Notes: generated by a model from the letters alone, not told the origin. Numbered from the stretch's first letter, positions 7,260 to 16,393 are shown. The stretch is DNA of 64,000 nt from an uncultured Opitutaceae bacterium (GCA_903890485.1 CAITBM010000008.1:1-64000); one strand, 5' to 3'. A program made the numbers and translations.

Positions 7260-7352
7260 TAGGCCTTTTGACCCTTTTCCGCCCCGGTCGCATGAGACCG
7301 CGCAGGCGTTGTACTCCCGTCAGAAAACCGCCAATCTCAATCTTCCGATTCC

Positions 7353-9023
7353 ATGCAGCCCGCCCCCATTTCCAAATACGCCCCCTTCCCTCCCGTAGAC
7401 CTGCCCAACCGACAGTGGCCGAACCGCACGATCAAGCACGCGCCCATCTGGTGCAGTGTCGACCTGCGGGACGGCAACCAGGCCCTCGCGCAGCCGATGA
7501 GCGTCGAGGAAAAGATCGAGTTCTTCGACATGCTTGTTCGGATTGGTTTCAAGGAGATCGAGGTGGGGTTCCCCTCCGCCTCGCAGATCGAGTTCGACTT
7601 CACGCGCCGCCTCATCGACGAGAAGCGGATCCCCGATGATGTCGCGATCCAGATCCTCTGCCAGTGCCGCGAGGACCTGATCACCCGCTCGCTGGAGGCC
7701 GTCCGGGGCGCCAAGAACGTCATCTTCCACCTCTACAACTCGACCTCGCCGAAGCAGCGCGAGTACGTTTTCAACCTCCCAAAGGAGGAGATTGTGCAGA
7801 TCCCCGTGCGGGCAATCGGCCAGCTCAAGCGGGACGGGGCCGCCCTCATTGCCGCCGGAACCCGCCTGCGCCTGGAATACTCCCCCGAGAGCTTCACGAG
7901 CACCGAGCTCGAGTTCGCCCTCGAGATCTGCGAGGCCGTTTCGGACGTCTGGGGACCGACCCCCGACAACAAGATCATCCTGAACCTCCCGGCCACCGTG
8001 GAGTATGCGACCCCCAACGTCCATGCGGACCAGATCGAGTGGATGTGCACCCACCTGACGCGGCGCGACTCGACCATCGTCTCGCTCCACACGCACAACG
8101 ACCGGGGCACCGGAGTGGCCGCCACGGAGCTGGCGCTCCTGGCCGGGGCAGATCGGGTCGAGGGCACGCTCTTCGGCAACGGCGAGCGGACCGGCAACCT
8201 GGATATCGTCACGGTCGCCCTGAACCTCTACACCCACGGGATCCACCCCGGCCTCGACCTGAGCGACCTGAACGCGGTGCGCGACGTCTACGAGCGGTGC
8301 ACGCGCCTGGAGGTGCCCCCGCGCCAGCCCTATGCCGGGGAGCTTGTGTTCACGGCGTTCAGCGGAAGCCACCAGGACGCCATCAAGAAATCCCTTCCCC
8401 ACCAGAAGCCCGGAAAGCCCTGGGACGTCATCTACATCCCGATCGACCCGGCCGACATCGGCCGCAGCTACCGGGCAATCATCAGGATCAATTCGCAGTC
8501 GGGCAAAGGCGGCGTGGCCTACGTGCTCGAGCAAGCTTTCGGCTACCAGCTGCCCAAGCTCATGCACAAGGAAATCGGGAAAGTCGTAAACGACCTGGCC
8601 GACTCGAAGGGGACCGAGCTCACGGCGGACGAGATCAGGGAGGCCTTCCAGCGCGAGTACCTCGAGCGCACGCAGCCGGTCTCCCTCGAGCACTTCAAGA
8701 CAACCGAGCGCGACTCGACCGTGAAGTGCGAGGCGCGAATCACCGTTGACGGCAAGGTCCATGCGCTCACCGGCACCGGCAACGGGCCGATCGACGCGTT
8801 CGTGCGGGCGCTCGCCACCACCGATCTTCCGAAATTCGACGTCCTGAACTACTCCGAGCACTCGCTCGGGGCAGGTGCCGAGGCCAAGGCGGTGAGCTAC
8901 ATCCAGGTGAAGCTCGAGCGGGGCTCCGCGTATTTCGGCGCCGGGATCGATACCAACATCGAGCTCGCCTCGATCAAGGCGATCGTCAGCGCCCTCAACC
9001 GGGCGATCAAGCCGGCGAAATGA
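7353..9023 (+). CDS. leuA: 2-isopropylmalate synthase
   Basis: First committed enzyme of leucine synthesis: condenses acetyl-CoA and 2-oxoisovalerate. 556 residues, the long LeuA type. DRE-TIM-barrel motifs: VDLRDGNQALAQPMS near 35 (metal Asp and substrate Arg), GFKEIEVGFPSAS near 70, LHTHNDRGTGVAA near 248 (metal HxH), LFGNGERTGN near 275. The C-terminal 130 residues form the regulatory leucine-binding domain (ARITVDGKVHALTGTGNGPIDA). The stop overlaps the start of rlmN. Leucine feedback and leader control are both plausible. Confidence 0.96.
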   Translation: MQPAPISKYAPFPPVDLPNRQWPNRTIKHAPIWCSVDLRDGNQALAQPMSVEEKIEFFDMLVRIGFKEIEVGFPSASQIEFDFTRRLIDEKRIPDDVAIQILCQCREDLITRSLEAVRGAKNVIFHLYNSTSPKQREYVFNLPKEEIVQIPVRAIGQLKRDGAALIAAGTRLRLEYSPESFTSTELEFALEICEAVSDVWGPTPDNKIILNLPATVEYATPNVHADQIEWMCTHLTRRDSTIVSLHTHNDRGTGVAATELALLAGADRVEGTLFGNGERTGNLDIVTVALNLYTHGIHPGLDLSDLNAVRDVYERCTRLEVPPRQPYAGELVFTAFSGSHQDAIKKSLPHQKPGKPWDVIYIPIDPADIGRSYRAIIRINSQSGKGGVAYVLEQAFGYQLPKLMHKEIGKVVNDLADSKGTELTADEIREAFQREYLERTQPVSLEHFKTTERDSTVKCEARITVDGKVHALTGTGNGPIDAFVRALATTDLPKFDVLNYSEHSLGAGAEAKAVSYIQVKLERGSAYFGAGIDTNIELASIKAIVSALNRAIKPAK

Positions 9024-10138
9024 AGTTCGAGCCCGCCAAGCGGCCCCTGACGGGCGAGACGCTTGAGTCCCTGACCGCGTCCCTCACGGCCGCGGGCGAG
9101 AAGCCGTTTCGCGCGGCGCAGATTCTCGACTGGGTCTACAAGAAGCGGGCGCGGAGTTGGGAGGACATGACCAACCTGCCGAAGGCCCTGCGGGCCTGGC
9201 TCGAGGGGGAGTTCACGCTCATGCCCGCGTCGCTTGTCCTCAACCGCCACTCGGCCGACGTGACCGACAAGCTTCTCCTTGAGCTTGAGGACAAGTCGCT
9301 CATCGAGACGGTCATCATCCGGGCCCCGCAGGACGGCGTCGGGCTCGACCACTCGCGCAAGACCATCTGCATCTCGACGCAGGTGGGGTGCGCCATGGGC
9401 TGCGTTTTCTGCGCAAGCGGCCTGGCGGGCCTGAAGCGGAACATGAGCGCCGGCGAGATCGTGGCGCAGCTGCTCCAGGTCTGCTATGCCGAGGACCTTC
9501 GCACGCCGCGGGCGCGAGCGGAGCTGGCATCCTTCGACAACATCGTCGTGATGGGCATGGGCGAGCCCCTCGCCAACTACGACGCCCTGATCCGCGCCCT
9601 CACCATCGTGAATGCCGAGTGGGGACTTGGGTTCGGTGCGCGGCGCATCACGGTTTCCACCAGCGGGCTCGTGCCCAAGATCATCAAGCTCGCCGACGAG
9701 CCGATCGGCTTCCGGCTTGCGATCTCGCTTCACGGGGCAACCGACGAGGTCCGCTCCCAGATCATGCCTGTCAACAAGGCCTATCCCCTGGCGAAACTCC
9801 TTCCCGCCGTGAAGACGTTCACGGAGCGGCACGGGCGGATGGTCACGCTGGAGTTCATCCTGATCGCCGAGGTGAACGACACACCCGACCAGGCGCGCAG
9901 GCTAAGGGACATAGCTCTCGACCTGCATGCGCATGTGAACCTCATCCCTTACAACACGGTGGAGGGGCTTCCCTGGGAGCGCCCCGAGCTTTCCCGTCAG
10001 ATCGCCTTTGCCGAGGTCCTCGACCGCTCTGGGGTGTCGGTGACCCTGCGCCGGGAGAAGGGCCACGACATCGCCGCGGCCTGCGGGCAGCTCAGGTTGA
10101 AGACCGAGCGGGAGCGCGAGGCGACGCCGTCCCATTAG
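9020..10138 (+). CDS. rlmN: 23S rRNA/tRNA adenine-C2 methyltransferase RlmN
   Basis: Radical-SAM enzyme that methylates C2 of A2503 in 23S rRNA, and of A37 in some tRNAs. 372 residues. The cluster motif is CAMGCVFC (near residue 123) within STQVGCAMGCVFCASG; NIVVMGMGEPLANYD and RITVSTSGLVPKI follow, and the second catalytic Cys is in AAACGQLR near 355. The N-terminal helical domain has FRAAQILDWVYKKR. ATG overlaps the leuA stop as ATGA, so the two are translated together despite unrelated roles. Confidence 0.96.
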   Translation: MKFEPAKRPLTGETLESLTASLTAAGEKPFRAAQILDWVYKKRARSWEDMTNLPKALRAWLEGEFTLMPASLVLNRHSADVTDKLLLELEDKSLIETVIIRAPQDGVGLDHSRKTICISTQVGCAMGCVFCASGLAGLKRNMSAGEIVAQLLQVCYAEDLRTPRARAELASFDNIVVMGMGEPLANYDALIRALTIVNAEWGLGFGARRITVSTSGLVPKIIKLADEPIGFRLAISLHGATDEVRSQIMPVNKAYPLAKLLPAVKTFTERHGRMVTLEFILIAEVNDTPDQARRLRDIALDLHAHVNLIPYNTVEGLPWERPELSRQIAFAEVLDRSGVSVTLRREKGHDIAAACGQLRLKTEREREATPSH

Positions 10139-10228
10139 TAAATTTCATCTTGAAAGGGCGAGGGAACTAATGGCTACATATCCGGTTCATAGGGGCCACA
10201 TGGCCCTGTTCCTCCTCCTCTTCACACC

Positions 10229-10951
10229 ATGATCGAAGTCAAAGGCCTCGTTAAATCGTATGGCTTAAAACGCGCGGTAGATGGCGTGAGCTTCACCGTG
10301 AAGCGCGGCGAAATCCTGGGTTTCCTGGGGCCCAACGGCGCGGGTAAGTCCACGACAATGAAGATGATAACCGGTTTCGTCCGGCCCGACTCCGGCACGG
10401 CTCTGGTCGACAATGTCGACGTCCTTTTGGACCCCGTCGCCGTAAAGCGGAAACTCGGCTACCTTCCCGAGAACGCCCCGGCCTACCCCGAGATGACCGT
10501 CCAGGAGTTCCTCGCGTTCATCGCCGAGGTGCGCGGCTACAGCGACCCCCGGGCTCGCGCCGCCCAGGTCGAGCGCGCAATCGGCCTGACCCACCTCTCC
10601 TCGGTCCGGGGCCAGACCATCGAGACCCTGTCCAAGGGCTACAAGCAGCGGGTCGGATTCGCCCAGGCCCTCCTTCACGATCCCCCGGTCCTCATCCTGG
10701 ACGAGCCCACGGACGGCCTCGACCCCAACCAGAAAAACGAGGTGCGGACCCTGATCAAGAACATGGCCGTCGAGAAGGCGGTCATCCTCTCGACCCACAT
10801 CCTTGAGGAGGTCGAGGCCATCTGCACGCGGGTGATCGTGATCTCCCGCGGAAAGCTGGTCGCCGACGAGACCCCAGCCCAGCTCCTGGCACGCAAACCC
10901 GGCGCCCGGATGGATGAAATCTTCAGAAGCCTGACCCACACCGACGTATGA
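10229..10951 (+). CDS. ABC transporter ATP-binding protein (GldA-like)
   Basis: A 240-residue ATPase with Walker A GPNGAGKST near residue 36, Q-loop region GYLPENAP, signature LSKGYKQR near 133, Walker B VLILDEPTDGLDP near 155 and H-loop STHILEEVEAI. Powers an ABC-2-type exporter with the following genes. The set ATPase / ABC-2 permease / GldG-like / DUF4340 is conserved in many Bacteroidetes, Verrucomicrobia and proteobacteria. In gliding Bacteroidetes the homologous GldAFG is linked to motility, but that role should not be assumed here. Overlaps the next gene by four bases. Confidence 0.92.
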   Translation: MIEVKGLVKSYGLKRAVDGVSFTVKRGEILGFLGPNGAGKSTTMKMITGFVRPDSGTALVDNVDVLLDPVAVKRKLGYLPENAPAYPEMTVQEFLAFIAEVRGYSDPRARAAQVERAIGLTHLSSVRGQTIETLSKGYKQRVGFAQALLHDPPVLILDEPTDGLDPNQKNEVRTLIKNMAVEKAVILSTHILEEVEAICTRVIVISRGKLVADETPAQLLARKPGARMDEIFRSLTHTDV

Positions 10952-11673
10952 AACAGGTAAAACCTATCTTCAAACGGGAGTTCGCCGGCTACTTCAGGAC
11001 GCCGGTGGCCTATGTCTTCCTGGTGGCCTTCCTGGTGATGAGCGTGGCGCTCGCCTTCTCCCGCTTCGGGGGATTCTTCAAGGCCGGCATCGCGAGCCTG
11101 GACACCTACTTCGGCTTCTATCCCTGGCTATTCCTCTTCATCGTCCCGGCGGCCGGGATGCGCCTCTGGTCGGAGGAGAAGCGCTCCGGCACCTCGGAGC
11201 TTCTGTTCACGCTGCCCGTGACGACCCTCGAGGCCGTGATCGGGAAGTTCCTGGCCGGATGGGCCTTCCTCGCTCTTGCCGTCCTGCTGAGTTTCCCGAT
11301 GGCAATCACGATCGGGTACCTGGGAAACCCCGACTGGGGCATCGTCTGCACGAGCTACCTGGGGGCGATCCTGATGGCCGGCGGCTTCCTCGGGGTGTGC
11401 TCACTCACGTCCGCCCTCACCAAGAACCAGGTCGTGAGCTTTGTCGTGAGCCTCTGCCTCTGCGCGGTCCTCGTCTTCCTCGGCTACAGCGGCTTCACGA
11501 GCTTCCTCGAGGGCTTCCTGCCGGTGGGCGTCTCCGACGCCGTCTCCAACTTTAGCTTCATCACCCACTTTAACCCCATGGTCCGCGGAATCGTGGACCT
11601 CAAAGACGTGGTGTTCTTCCTCTCGCTGATCGGATTCACCCTCTTCCTCAACGTGGTCGCACTGGAGCGCTGA
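10948..11673 (+). CDS. ABC-2 type permease (GldF-like)
   Basis: A 241-residue membrane protein with about six hydrophobic spans: residues 16-40 (TPVAYVFLVAFLVMSVALAF), 58-75, 97-125 (FLAGWAFLALAVLLSFPMAI), 132-155, 160-185 (VVSFVVSLCLCAVLVFLGY) and 220-238. RLWSEEKRSGTSELLFTLPVT is the family's coupling segment. It starts at ATG overlapping the ATPase stop and forms the channel of the exporter. The substrate is not known. Confidence 0.88.
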   Translation: MKQVKPIFKREFAGYFRTPVAYVFLVAFLVMSVALAFSRFGGFFKAGIASLDTYFGFYPWLFLFIVPAAGMRLWSEEKRSGTSELLFTLPVTTLEAVIGKFLAGWAFLALAVLLSFPMAITIGYLGNPDWGIVCTSYLGAILMAGGFLGVCSLTSALTKNQVVSFVVSLCLCAVLVFLGYSGFTSFLEGFLPVGVSDAVSNFSFITHFNPMVRGIVDLKDVVFFLSLIGFTLFLNVVALER

Positions 11674-11687
11674 ACCCTGGCACCGCC

Positions 11688-13559
11688 ATGAAAATCGGAA
11701 GCAAGACCCTCACCCTCCTCTTTCTCCTCGTCGGGCTCGTCCTGGCGAACTACCTGGCGACATCGGTGCCGCTGCGCTACGATGCCACGTCGGAAAAAAT
11801 CTACACGCTGTCCCCCGGCACCCGAGCCCTGCTCTCGAAGATCGGCGAGACGACCTCGCTTGACCTCTACTTCTCGCACAACGCCGCCGGCCAGTACGTC
11901 GAGTACAAGAACTACGCGGAGCGGGTCCACGAGATGCTCCGCCAGTACGAGCGGGCCTCGGGCGGCCGGATCCGCCTGAACGTGATCGACCCGGAGCCGG
12001 ACACCCCCGAGGAGGAGAAGGCGACGGCGGCCGGGATCGAGCCCCAGACCCTTCCCGGGGGCAGCCAGTTCTACTTCGGGCTCGTCGCGACCCAGGCCGA
12101 CCAGCAGAAGGCTATTCCGGCCCTGACGCCCCAGCGCGAGCAATTCCTCGAGTACGACGTCTCGGAACTGGTCTACGGGGTCAGCCAGACCGAGAAGAAG
12201 AAGCTCGGGCTCATCACGAGCCTTCCGCTCCAGGGCTCCCCCGGCATGCCCATGATGGGCCAGCAGGGAGCCGAGCCCCAGTTTGTCGTGAGCGAATGGG
12301 AACAGACCTACAAGATCGTCCCCGTCCAGGGCCAGGCCACCGAGCTGCCGCCCGACCTCGACGTCCTGGCGATCGTCCACCCCGAGAACCTCTCGCCCAA
12401 GCTGCAGTACGCCATCGACCAGTTCCTGCTCGCGGGAACACCCGTGTTCCTTGCTGTCGATCCCTCGAGCGCCTACTTCAGGCGGCAGGGAGGGCAGGAG
12501 GCCATGTTCGGCGGCCCTCAGCCCAACGTCTCGAGCGACCTGCCCGTGCTCCTGAACGGCTGGGGCATCGCCTACGACTCGCAGAAGGTGGTCGGCGACC
12601 CGGAGAACGCCGAGGAGGTGGAGCTGCGCGACCAGAGCCACCTGCGCTATCCCGTGTGGATCAACCTTGCCCAGGAGGGCTTCAACCCGAAGGCGCTTCC
12701 GACCGCCCAGCTGGCTTCCGCGCTCTTCATCGAGGCCGGAAGCGTGGCGCTTAAGCCCGGCAATACGCTCACGTTCACGCCCCTTGTGGAGACCTCGGCA
12801 AAGTCGGGCGAGGTGCCCGTAGCGGCCCTTCAGTTCGCGCAGCCCGAGGAGGTCGCCCGCCAGGTCACGGCCTCCGGCAAGCGGACGATCGCGGCGCTGG
12901 TCTCGGGACGCTTCAAGACGGCGTTCCCCGACGGGGCGCCAAAGGACCCCCCATCCGCTGATAAGAAGGACTCGAAGCCCGCAAAGGATGCCCCCGCTGA
13001 GTCCCTGAAGGAGTCGAAGACCACGAGCATCCTCATCGTCGTGGCCGACACGGATTGGCTCTTCGACGACTACAGCGTCCGCAAGTTCAGCTTCATGGGC
13101 CAGTCCGCGGCGGAGCCGTTCAACGACAACCTGGCGCTCGCCGCCAACTCGCTCGACTTCATGGCGGGCTCCAGGGACCTGATCTCCATTCGCGGCAAGG
13201 GCAACTCGGTGCGCCCCTTCACGGTCGTCAAGCGCATGGAGGCCGACGCCGCGCAGAAGTACAAGGAGAAGCTGACCGCCCTCGAGGCGAGGATCACCGA
13301 GGTCCAGGGCAAGCTGGCCGAGCTCCAGGGCAAGAAAAACGAGGGAGGTAAGCTGATCGCCTCTCCCGACGTGACCCGCGCCGTGGAGGACTTCCAGAAG
13401 CAGTCCTCGGCGCTCAGGGGCGAGCGCCGCGCCATCCGCCGGAGCCTCCGGGAGGGGGTCGATGCCCTCGAGAACAAGCTCCTCGTCCTGAATCTCCTCG
13501 GCACCCCGCTCCTCGTTTGCGCGTTCGGCCTTTGGTACCGCTCGCGCCGCAGGGCCTAG
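11688..13559 (+). CDS. GldG-like ABC-associated extracytoplasmic protein
   Basis: A 623-residue protein with membrane spans at both ends (residues 8-28 and about 597-616) and a large periplasmic part between. Sequence such as YFSHNAAGQYVEYKNYAERV, then LGLITSLPLQG and LAIVHPENLS, fits the GldG/ABC-type uncharacterised domain. A C-terminal coiled coil (KLTALEARITEVQGKLAELQ) precedes the last span. It ends in a positive tail, YRSRRRA. Third gene of the exporter operon, 14 bases after the permease. It probably acts as the periplasmic partner of the transporter. Confidence 0.82.
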   Translation: MKIGSKTLTLLFLLVGLVLANYLATSVPLRYDATSEKIYTLSPGTRALLSKIGETTSLDLYFSHNAAGQYVEYKNYAERVHEMLRQYERASGGRIRLNVIDPEPDTPEEEKATAAGIEPQTLPGGSQFYFGLVATQADQQKAIPALTPQREQFLEYDVSELVYGVSQTEKKKLGLITSLPLQGSPGMPMMGQQGAEPQFVVSEWEQTYKIVPVQGQATELPPDLDVLAIVHPENLSPKLQYAIDQFLLAGTPVFLAVDPSSAYFRRQGGQEAMFGGPQPNVSSDLPVLLNGWGIAYDSQKVVGDPENAEEVELRDQSHLRYPVWINLAQEGFNPKALPTAQLASALFIEAGSVALKPGNTLTFTPLVETSAKSGEVPVAALQFAQPEEVARQVTASGKRTIAALVSGRFKTAFPDGAPKDPPSADKKDSKPAKDAPAESLKESKTTSILIVVADTDWLFDDYSVRKFSFMGQSAAEPFNDNLALAANSLDFMAGSRDLISIRGKGNSVRPFTVVKRMEADAAQKYKEKLTALEARITEVQGKLAELQGKKNEGGKLIASPDVTRAVEDFQKQSSALRGERRAIRRSLREGVDALENKLLVLNLLGTPLLVCAFGLWYRSRRRA

Positions 13560-13596
13560 GCCGCCTTCCCCTCCTCCCGGCAAATAACGACTCGCG

Positions 13597-14688
13597 ATGA
13601 AACTTCGAAACCTCGTCATCACCGTCGCCATTCTCGCCGTCCTCTCGGCGTTGGCCTACCTGGGCAACCGGCCCGCACCTGCGGCCTCCGACGACCCGCG
13701 CGTCGGAAAGCCTCTCCTGGATTCAGACACGGCGGCCCGGGCTGCTGGGCTCGCCATCTCCGACCAGGGAAAGAAGGTGGAACTCGTGAGGTCCCCGGAG
13801 GGCGCCTGGCGGGTTCCCGGCTACTTCGACATGCCTGCGGACTTCGAGAAGATTGCACGCTTCGTGCAGGACCTGAACGAGGCGAAGGTGGACCGTTTCG
13901 TGACCGCGAGTCCCGAAAGGATCGCGAGGCTCGAGTTCAAGGACTCCGCCGTGACCCTGAGGGACTCAGCGGGCAAGGAAATCTGGGCCATAACCCTCGG
14001 GAAGACTCCCGATTCGGGCAACGGGCGCTTCGTGCGCTTCGGCCAGGAACCGAAAGCCTTCCTGAGCGGCCTCCATGCCTGGCTCGACACCGACCCGAAG
14101 AGCTGGGCCGACACGCGCCTGGTGGCGGTGAAGAGCGAAGACATTGCGAAGGTTGAGGTTTCCTTTGAGGACGGCGCCTCCCTCGTGGTGTCGCGGGCCA
14201 AGAAGGACTCCGCGTGGTCCGCTCCCCAGGCCCCTGTGGGAAAGAAGCTGATTGAGGAAAAAATCTCCTCGCTGGTCGGGACCCTCACCTCGCTGCGGTT
14301 CACGGACACGACGGACACGGGCGACGCCGCGGCACTGGAGGCCGCAAGGCACCCGCGGGCCTTTACCCTCACCACGTTCAGCGGGACCACGCTCAAGGTC
14401 GCCCTTGGGCGAAAGCCCGAGGAGAAGAAATTAAAGGCCCCGGCGGTCGACCCGAACCAACCCCTGCTCACGCCCAAGGATGCCACTGCAAAGCCCGAGA
14501 CCACGCCAATCACGCCCGAGTTCGAGACCGTGCCTGCCGGGCCGGTATTCGTATCGGTGGCCAGTTCGGAGGCAAAGGCGACGATCAACGCCCTCATGGC
14601 CAAGCGGGCGTTCAAGGTCGACGACTACAGCTTCACCGCGCTCCCCCAGAAGCTGGACGAGCTTCTTGAGCCGGAAAAGGCCAAGTAA
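13597..14688 (+). CDS. DUF4340 domain protein
   Basis: A 363-residue protein with an N-terminal signal anchor (residues 4-22, NLVITVAILAVLSALAYLG) and a periplasmic beta-rich body. WRVPGYFDMPADFEKIARFVQDL and related repeats (WSAPQAPVGKKLIEEKISSLVGTL) are characteristic of DUF4340, which has two copies of the unit here. A Pro/Thr-rich insert lies near residues 270-305. Last gene of the ABC operon, where DUF4340 proteins are almost always found. Function unknown; probably part of the export complex. Confidence 0.8.
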   Translation: MKLRNLVITVAILAVLSALAYLGNRPAPAASDDPRVGKPLLDSDTAARAAGLAISDQGKKVELVRSPEGAWRVPGYFDMPADFEKIARFVQDLNEAKVDRFVTASPERIARLEFKDSAVTLRDSAGKEIWAITLGKTPDSGNGRFVRFGQEPKAFLSGLHAWLDTDPKSWADTRLVAVKSEDIAKVEVSFEDGASLVVSRAKKDSAWSAPQAPVGKKLIEEKISSLVGTLTSLRFTDTTDTGDAAALEAARHPRAFTLTTFSGTTLKVALGRKPEEKKLKAPAVDPNQPLLTPKDATAKPETTPITPEFETVPAGPVFVSVASSEAKATINALMAKRAFKVDDYSFTALPQKLDELLEPEKAK

Positions 14689-14728
14689 GGGAACCGGCAT
14701 TCATGCCGGGCGCCTCGGATTTTCCTTT

Positions 14729-14764
14729 ACACATATCAACATTTCGCGATGCGTTGATATGTGT
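14729..14764. promoter_or_regulatory. 12+12 bp perfect palindrome overlapping the metF start
   Basis: ACACATATCAAC (14729-14740) and GTTGATATGTGT (14753-14764) are exact inverted repeats with a 12-base spacer. The right arm contains the GTG start codon of metF at 14761. It may be an operator for a dimeric repressor, or an RNA hairpin that buries the start codon. It is AT-rich in a GC-rich setting, which favours a protein-binding site. Confidence 0.7.
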
Positions 14765-15642
14765 CCCTGACCGATCGTCCCCTCTCCGAGCTCTTCGCGC
14801 AGCGCCGCCCGCTGCGCTCGATCGAGTTTTTTCCTCCCAAGGACGACGCAGGGGTCGAGGCTCTCCGAAAGACGGCTTCGGCACTGAAGTCCATGTCCCC
14901 GGACTTTGTCTCGGTCACCTACGGGGCGGGCGGCAGCACCCGCGAGCGCACCGCCCAGGTCAGCGCCATCCTGAAAGCCGAGTTCGGCTTCACCGTGATG
15001 CCCCACCTCACCTGCGTCGGGCACTCCCGGACGGAGCTCAACGAGGTGGCCGACCGCATCCACGGAGACGGATTCCGCAACATCATGGCTCTCCGTGGCG
15101 ACCCGCCCAAGGGTACATCGGAATTCACGGCTCCGGACGACGGCCTGCGGTATGCCAACGAGCTCGTGGCGCTCCTGAAGGCCCGACACCCGGATTTCTG
15201 CCTCGGCGTGGGAGGCTACCCCGAGAAGCACCCCGAGGCACCGAGCCCGGAGTCGGATCTGGAGGCGCTCAAGCGAAAAGTCGACGCCGGTGCGGCTTTC
15301 GTGACCACCCAGCTCTTTTTCGACAACGCGACGTACTACGGCTTCGTCGAGCGTTGCCGGAAGGCCGGGATCAGTGTCCCGATCATCCCTGGCATCATGC
15401 CGGTGCTCTCGCTTAAGCAGATCCAGCGCTTCACTGCGATGTGCGGGACGGCGCTTCCATCTGCCCTTGTCCGCCGCCTTGAGGCAGCGGGGGACGCGCC
15501 AGAGATCGTCGAGGCGATCGGCATCGACTGGGCGCTCCAGCAAATACGGGGACTGATCGAGAACGGCGCCCCCGGCTACCACCTCTACATCCTGAACCGA
15601 GCCAAGAGCGCCCTCACCCTGGCCGCCGGACTCGCAGCCTAG
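14761..15642 (+). CDS. metF: Methylenetetrahydrofolate reductase
   Basis: Reduces 5,10-methylene-THF to 5-methyl-THF, the methyl donor for methionine synthesis. 293 residues. FAD-barrel motifs: RSIEFFPPKDDAG near residue 20 (catalytic Glu), VSVTYGAGGSTR near 50, MPHLTCVGHSR near 80, NIMALRGDPPKG near 105, GGYPEKHPEAP near 155, and QLFFDN near 185. Start choice: GTG 14761 gives the best-aligned N-terminus (LTDRPLSELF), but it lies in the palindrome with no Shine-Dalgarno, so a leaderless or hairpin-controlled start is possible. The stop shares CTAG with the opposing SUI1 gene. Confidence 0.94.
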   Translation: MSLTDRPLSELFAQRRPLRSIEFFPPKDDAGVEALRKTASALKSMSPDFVSVTYGAGGSTRERTAQVSAILKAEFGFTVMPHLTCVGHSRTELNEVADRIHGDGFRNIMALRGDPPKGTSEFTAPDDGLRYANELVALLKARHPDFCLGVGGYPEKHPEAPSPESDLEALKRKVDAGAAFVTTQLFFDNATYYGFVERCRKAGISVPIIPGIMPVLSLKQIQRFTAMCGTALPSALVRRLEAAGDAPEIVEAIGIDWALQQIRGLIENGAPGYHLYILNRAKSALTLAAGLAA

Positions 15643-16019
15643 CCACCGGCAAACACCGGCCTAAAGCCGGCCTCGGAGAGAATCTTCGCAACCGCCTCGC
15701 GCTGGTCGCCCTGGATCTCGATCCTGCCCTCCTTGACGGTCCCGCCGCATCCGCAGGCGGCCCTCATCTTCTTTGCGAGCTGCTCCTTTTCTGGAAGCCC
15801 GATGCCGGTGAACCCGTCCACGACGGTCACCGTCTTCCCGCCCCTGCCGCCCTTTTCCCGGGTGATGTCCACCCTGCCCCGGTTTCGGGCGGGCTCCGGC
15901 TTCGCCGCTGGTGTCGCCTTTGGCGGACCCGAAAAGGCAGGTAGTCCCTCCAATTCGAGCTTTGCGAAGGGGTTCTGCCCCAGGCGGTTGCCGCCCTCCA
16001 CTGGGATCTTGTCCGCCAC
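15639..16019 (-). CDS. SUI1/YciH-family translation factor
   Basis: A 126-residue protein. The C-terminal half is an eIF1/SUI1 domain (KTVTVVDGFTGIG, LAKKMRAACGCGGTVKEG, IEIQGDQRE). The first 50 residues are a Pro/Ala-rich linker (LPAFSGPPKATPAAKPEP). E. coli YciH can improve start-site fidelity in vitro; the role in bacteria is not settled. The start is GTG at 16019, just two bases after the stop of the upstream small gene, so the two are co-translated. Confidence 0.9.
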   Translation of the reverse strand: MADKIPVEGGNRLGQNPFAKLELEGLPAFSGPPKATPAAKPEPARNRGRVDITREKGGRGGKTVTVVDGFTGIGLPEKEQLAKKMRAACGCGGTVKEGRIEIQGDQREAVAKILSEAGFRPVFAGG

Positions 16020-16021
16020 CT

Positions 16022-16261
16022 TTAGGGCCTCCCGCCACAGGATCCCGCGGGAATGGCCGATTCACCGCCCAAGAACTGGAGCGCCTTGGGATAGCTCCTG
16101 CGCTCAAGGAAATGGACCAGCTGGGGATGAAGGCTCGGGCGGCCCTCCTCCAGGAGCTCGTCCAGTTGGGCCATGCCCGAGGCGATGCAGGCGCCATCAG
16201 CGCGCTTTATGCCGTCCAGGAGCGAGATAAGGGATGCTTTAATGCGGTCTTCCATGGCCAA
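16022..16261 (-). CDS. Small conserved-type hypothetical protein upstream of SUI1
   Basis: A 79-residue acidic protein starting MAMEDRIKASLISLL, mostly helical (MAQLDELLEEGRPSLHPQLVHFLERRSYPKAL is the core, abridged). It lacks a signal peptide or membrane span. It ends two bases before the SUI1 start, and codon use matches the neighbours. I do not recognise a family. The core resembles a small helical adaptor more than an enzyme, but that is only an impression. Confidence 0.6.
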   Translation of the reverse strand: MAMEDRIKASLISLLDGIKRADGACIASGMAQLDELLEEGRPSLHPQLVHFLERRSYPKALQFLGGESAIPAGSCGGRP

Positions 16262-16393
16262 CGGGGGAGAGAACCCAACCTAATACAACCTCTCCCCTTG
16301 TGAAGCGCGATTGCAACCTCCCTGCCCGTTTTCCGCGGGGCTTGAGTTGGCCGGGTTGCCGTGTACTGTGGACCCAAACCCTCCTTTACAAGC

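Noticed and set aside
7142-7270. 6S RNA or RNase P RNA in the leuA leader
   Set aside because: I could not find the conserved bubble, closing stem or P4 sequence of those RNAs.
10194-10207. GGGCCACATGGCCC as an rlmN terminator
   Set aside because: Perfectly self-complementary arms but a two-base loop and no T run; too weak to call.
11484-13631. A 715-codon open frame on the minus strand opposite the GldG-like gene
   Set aside because: It is a shadow of codon bias in high-GC DNA. It is rich in Arg, Gly, Leu and Val, with no recognisable domain, and the plus-strand gene has a clear family.
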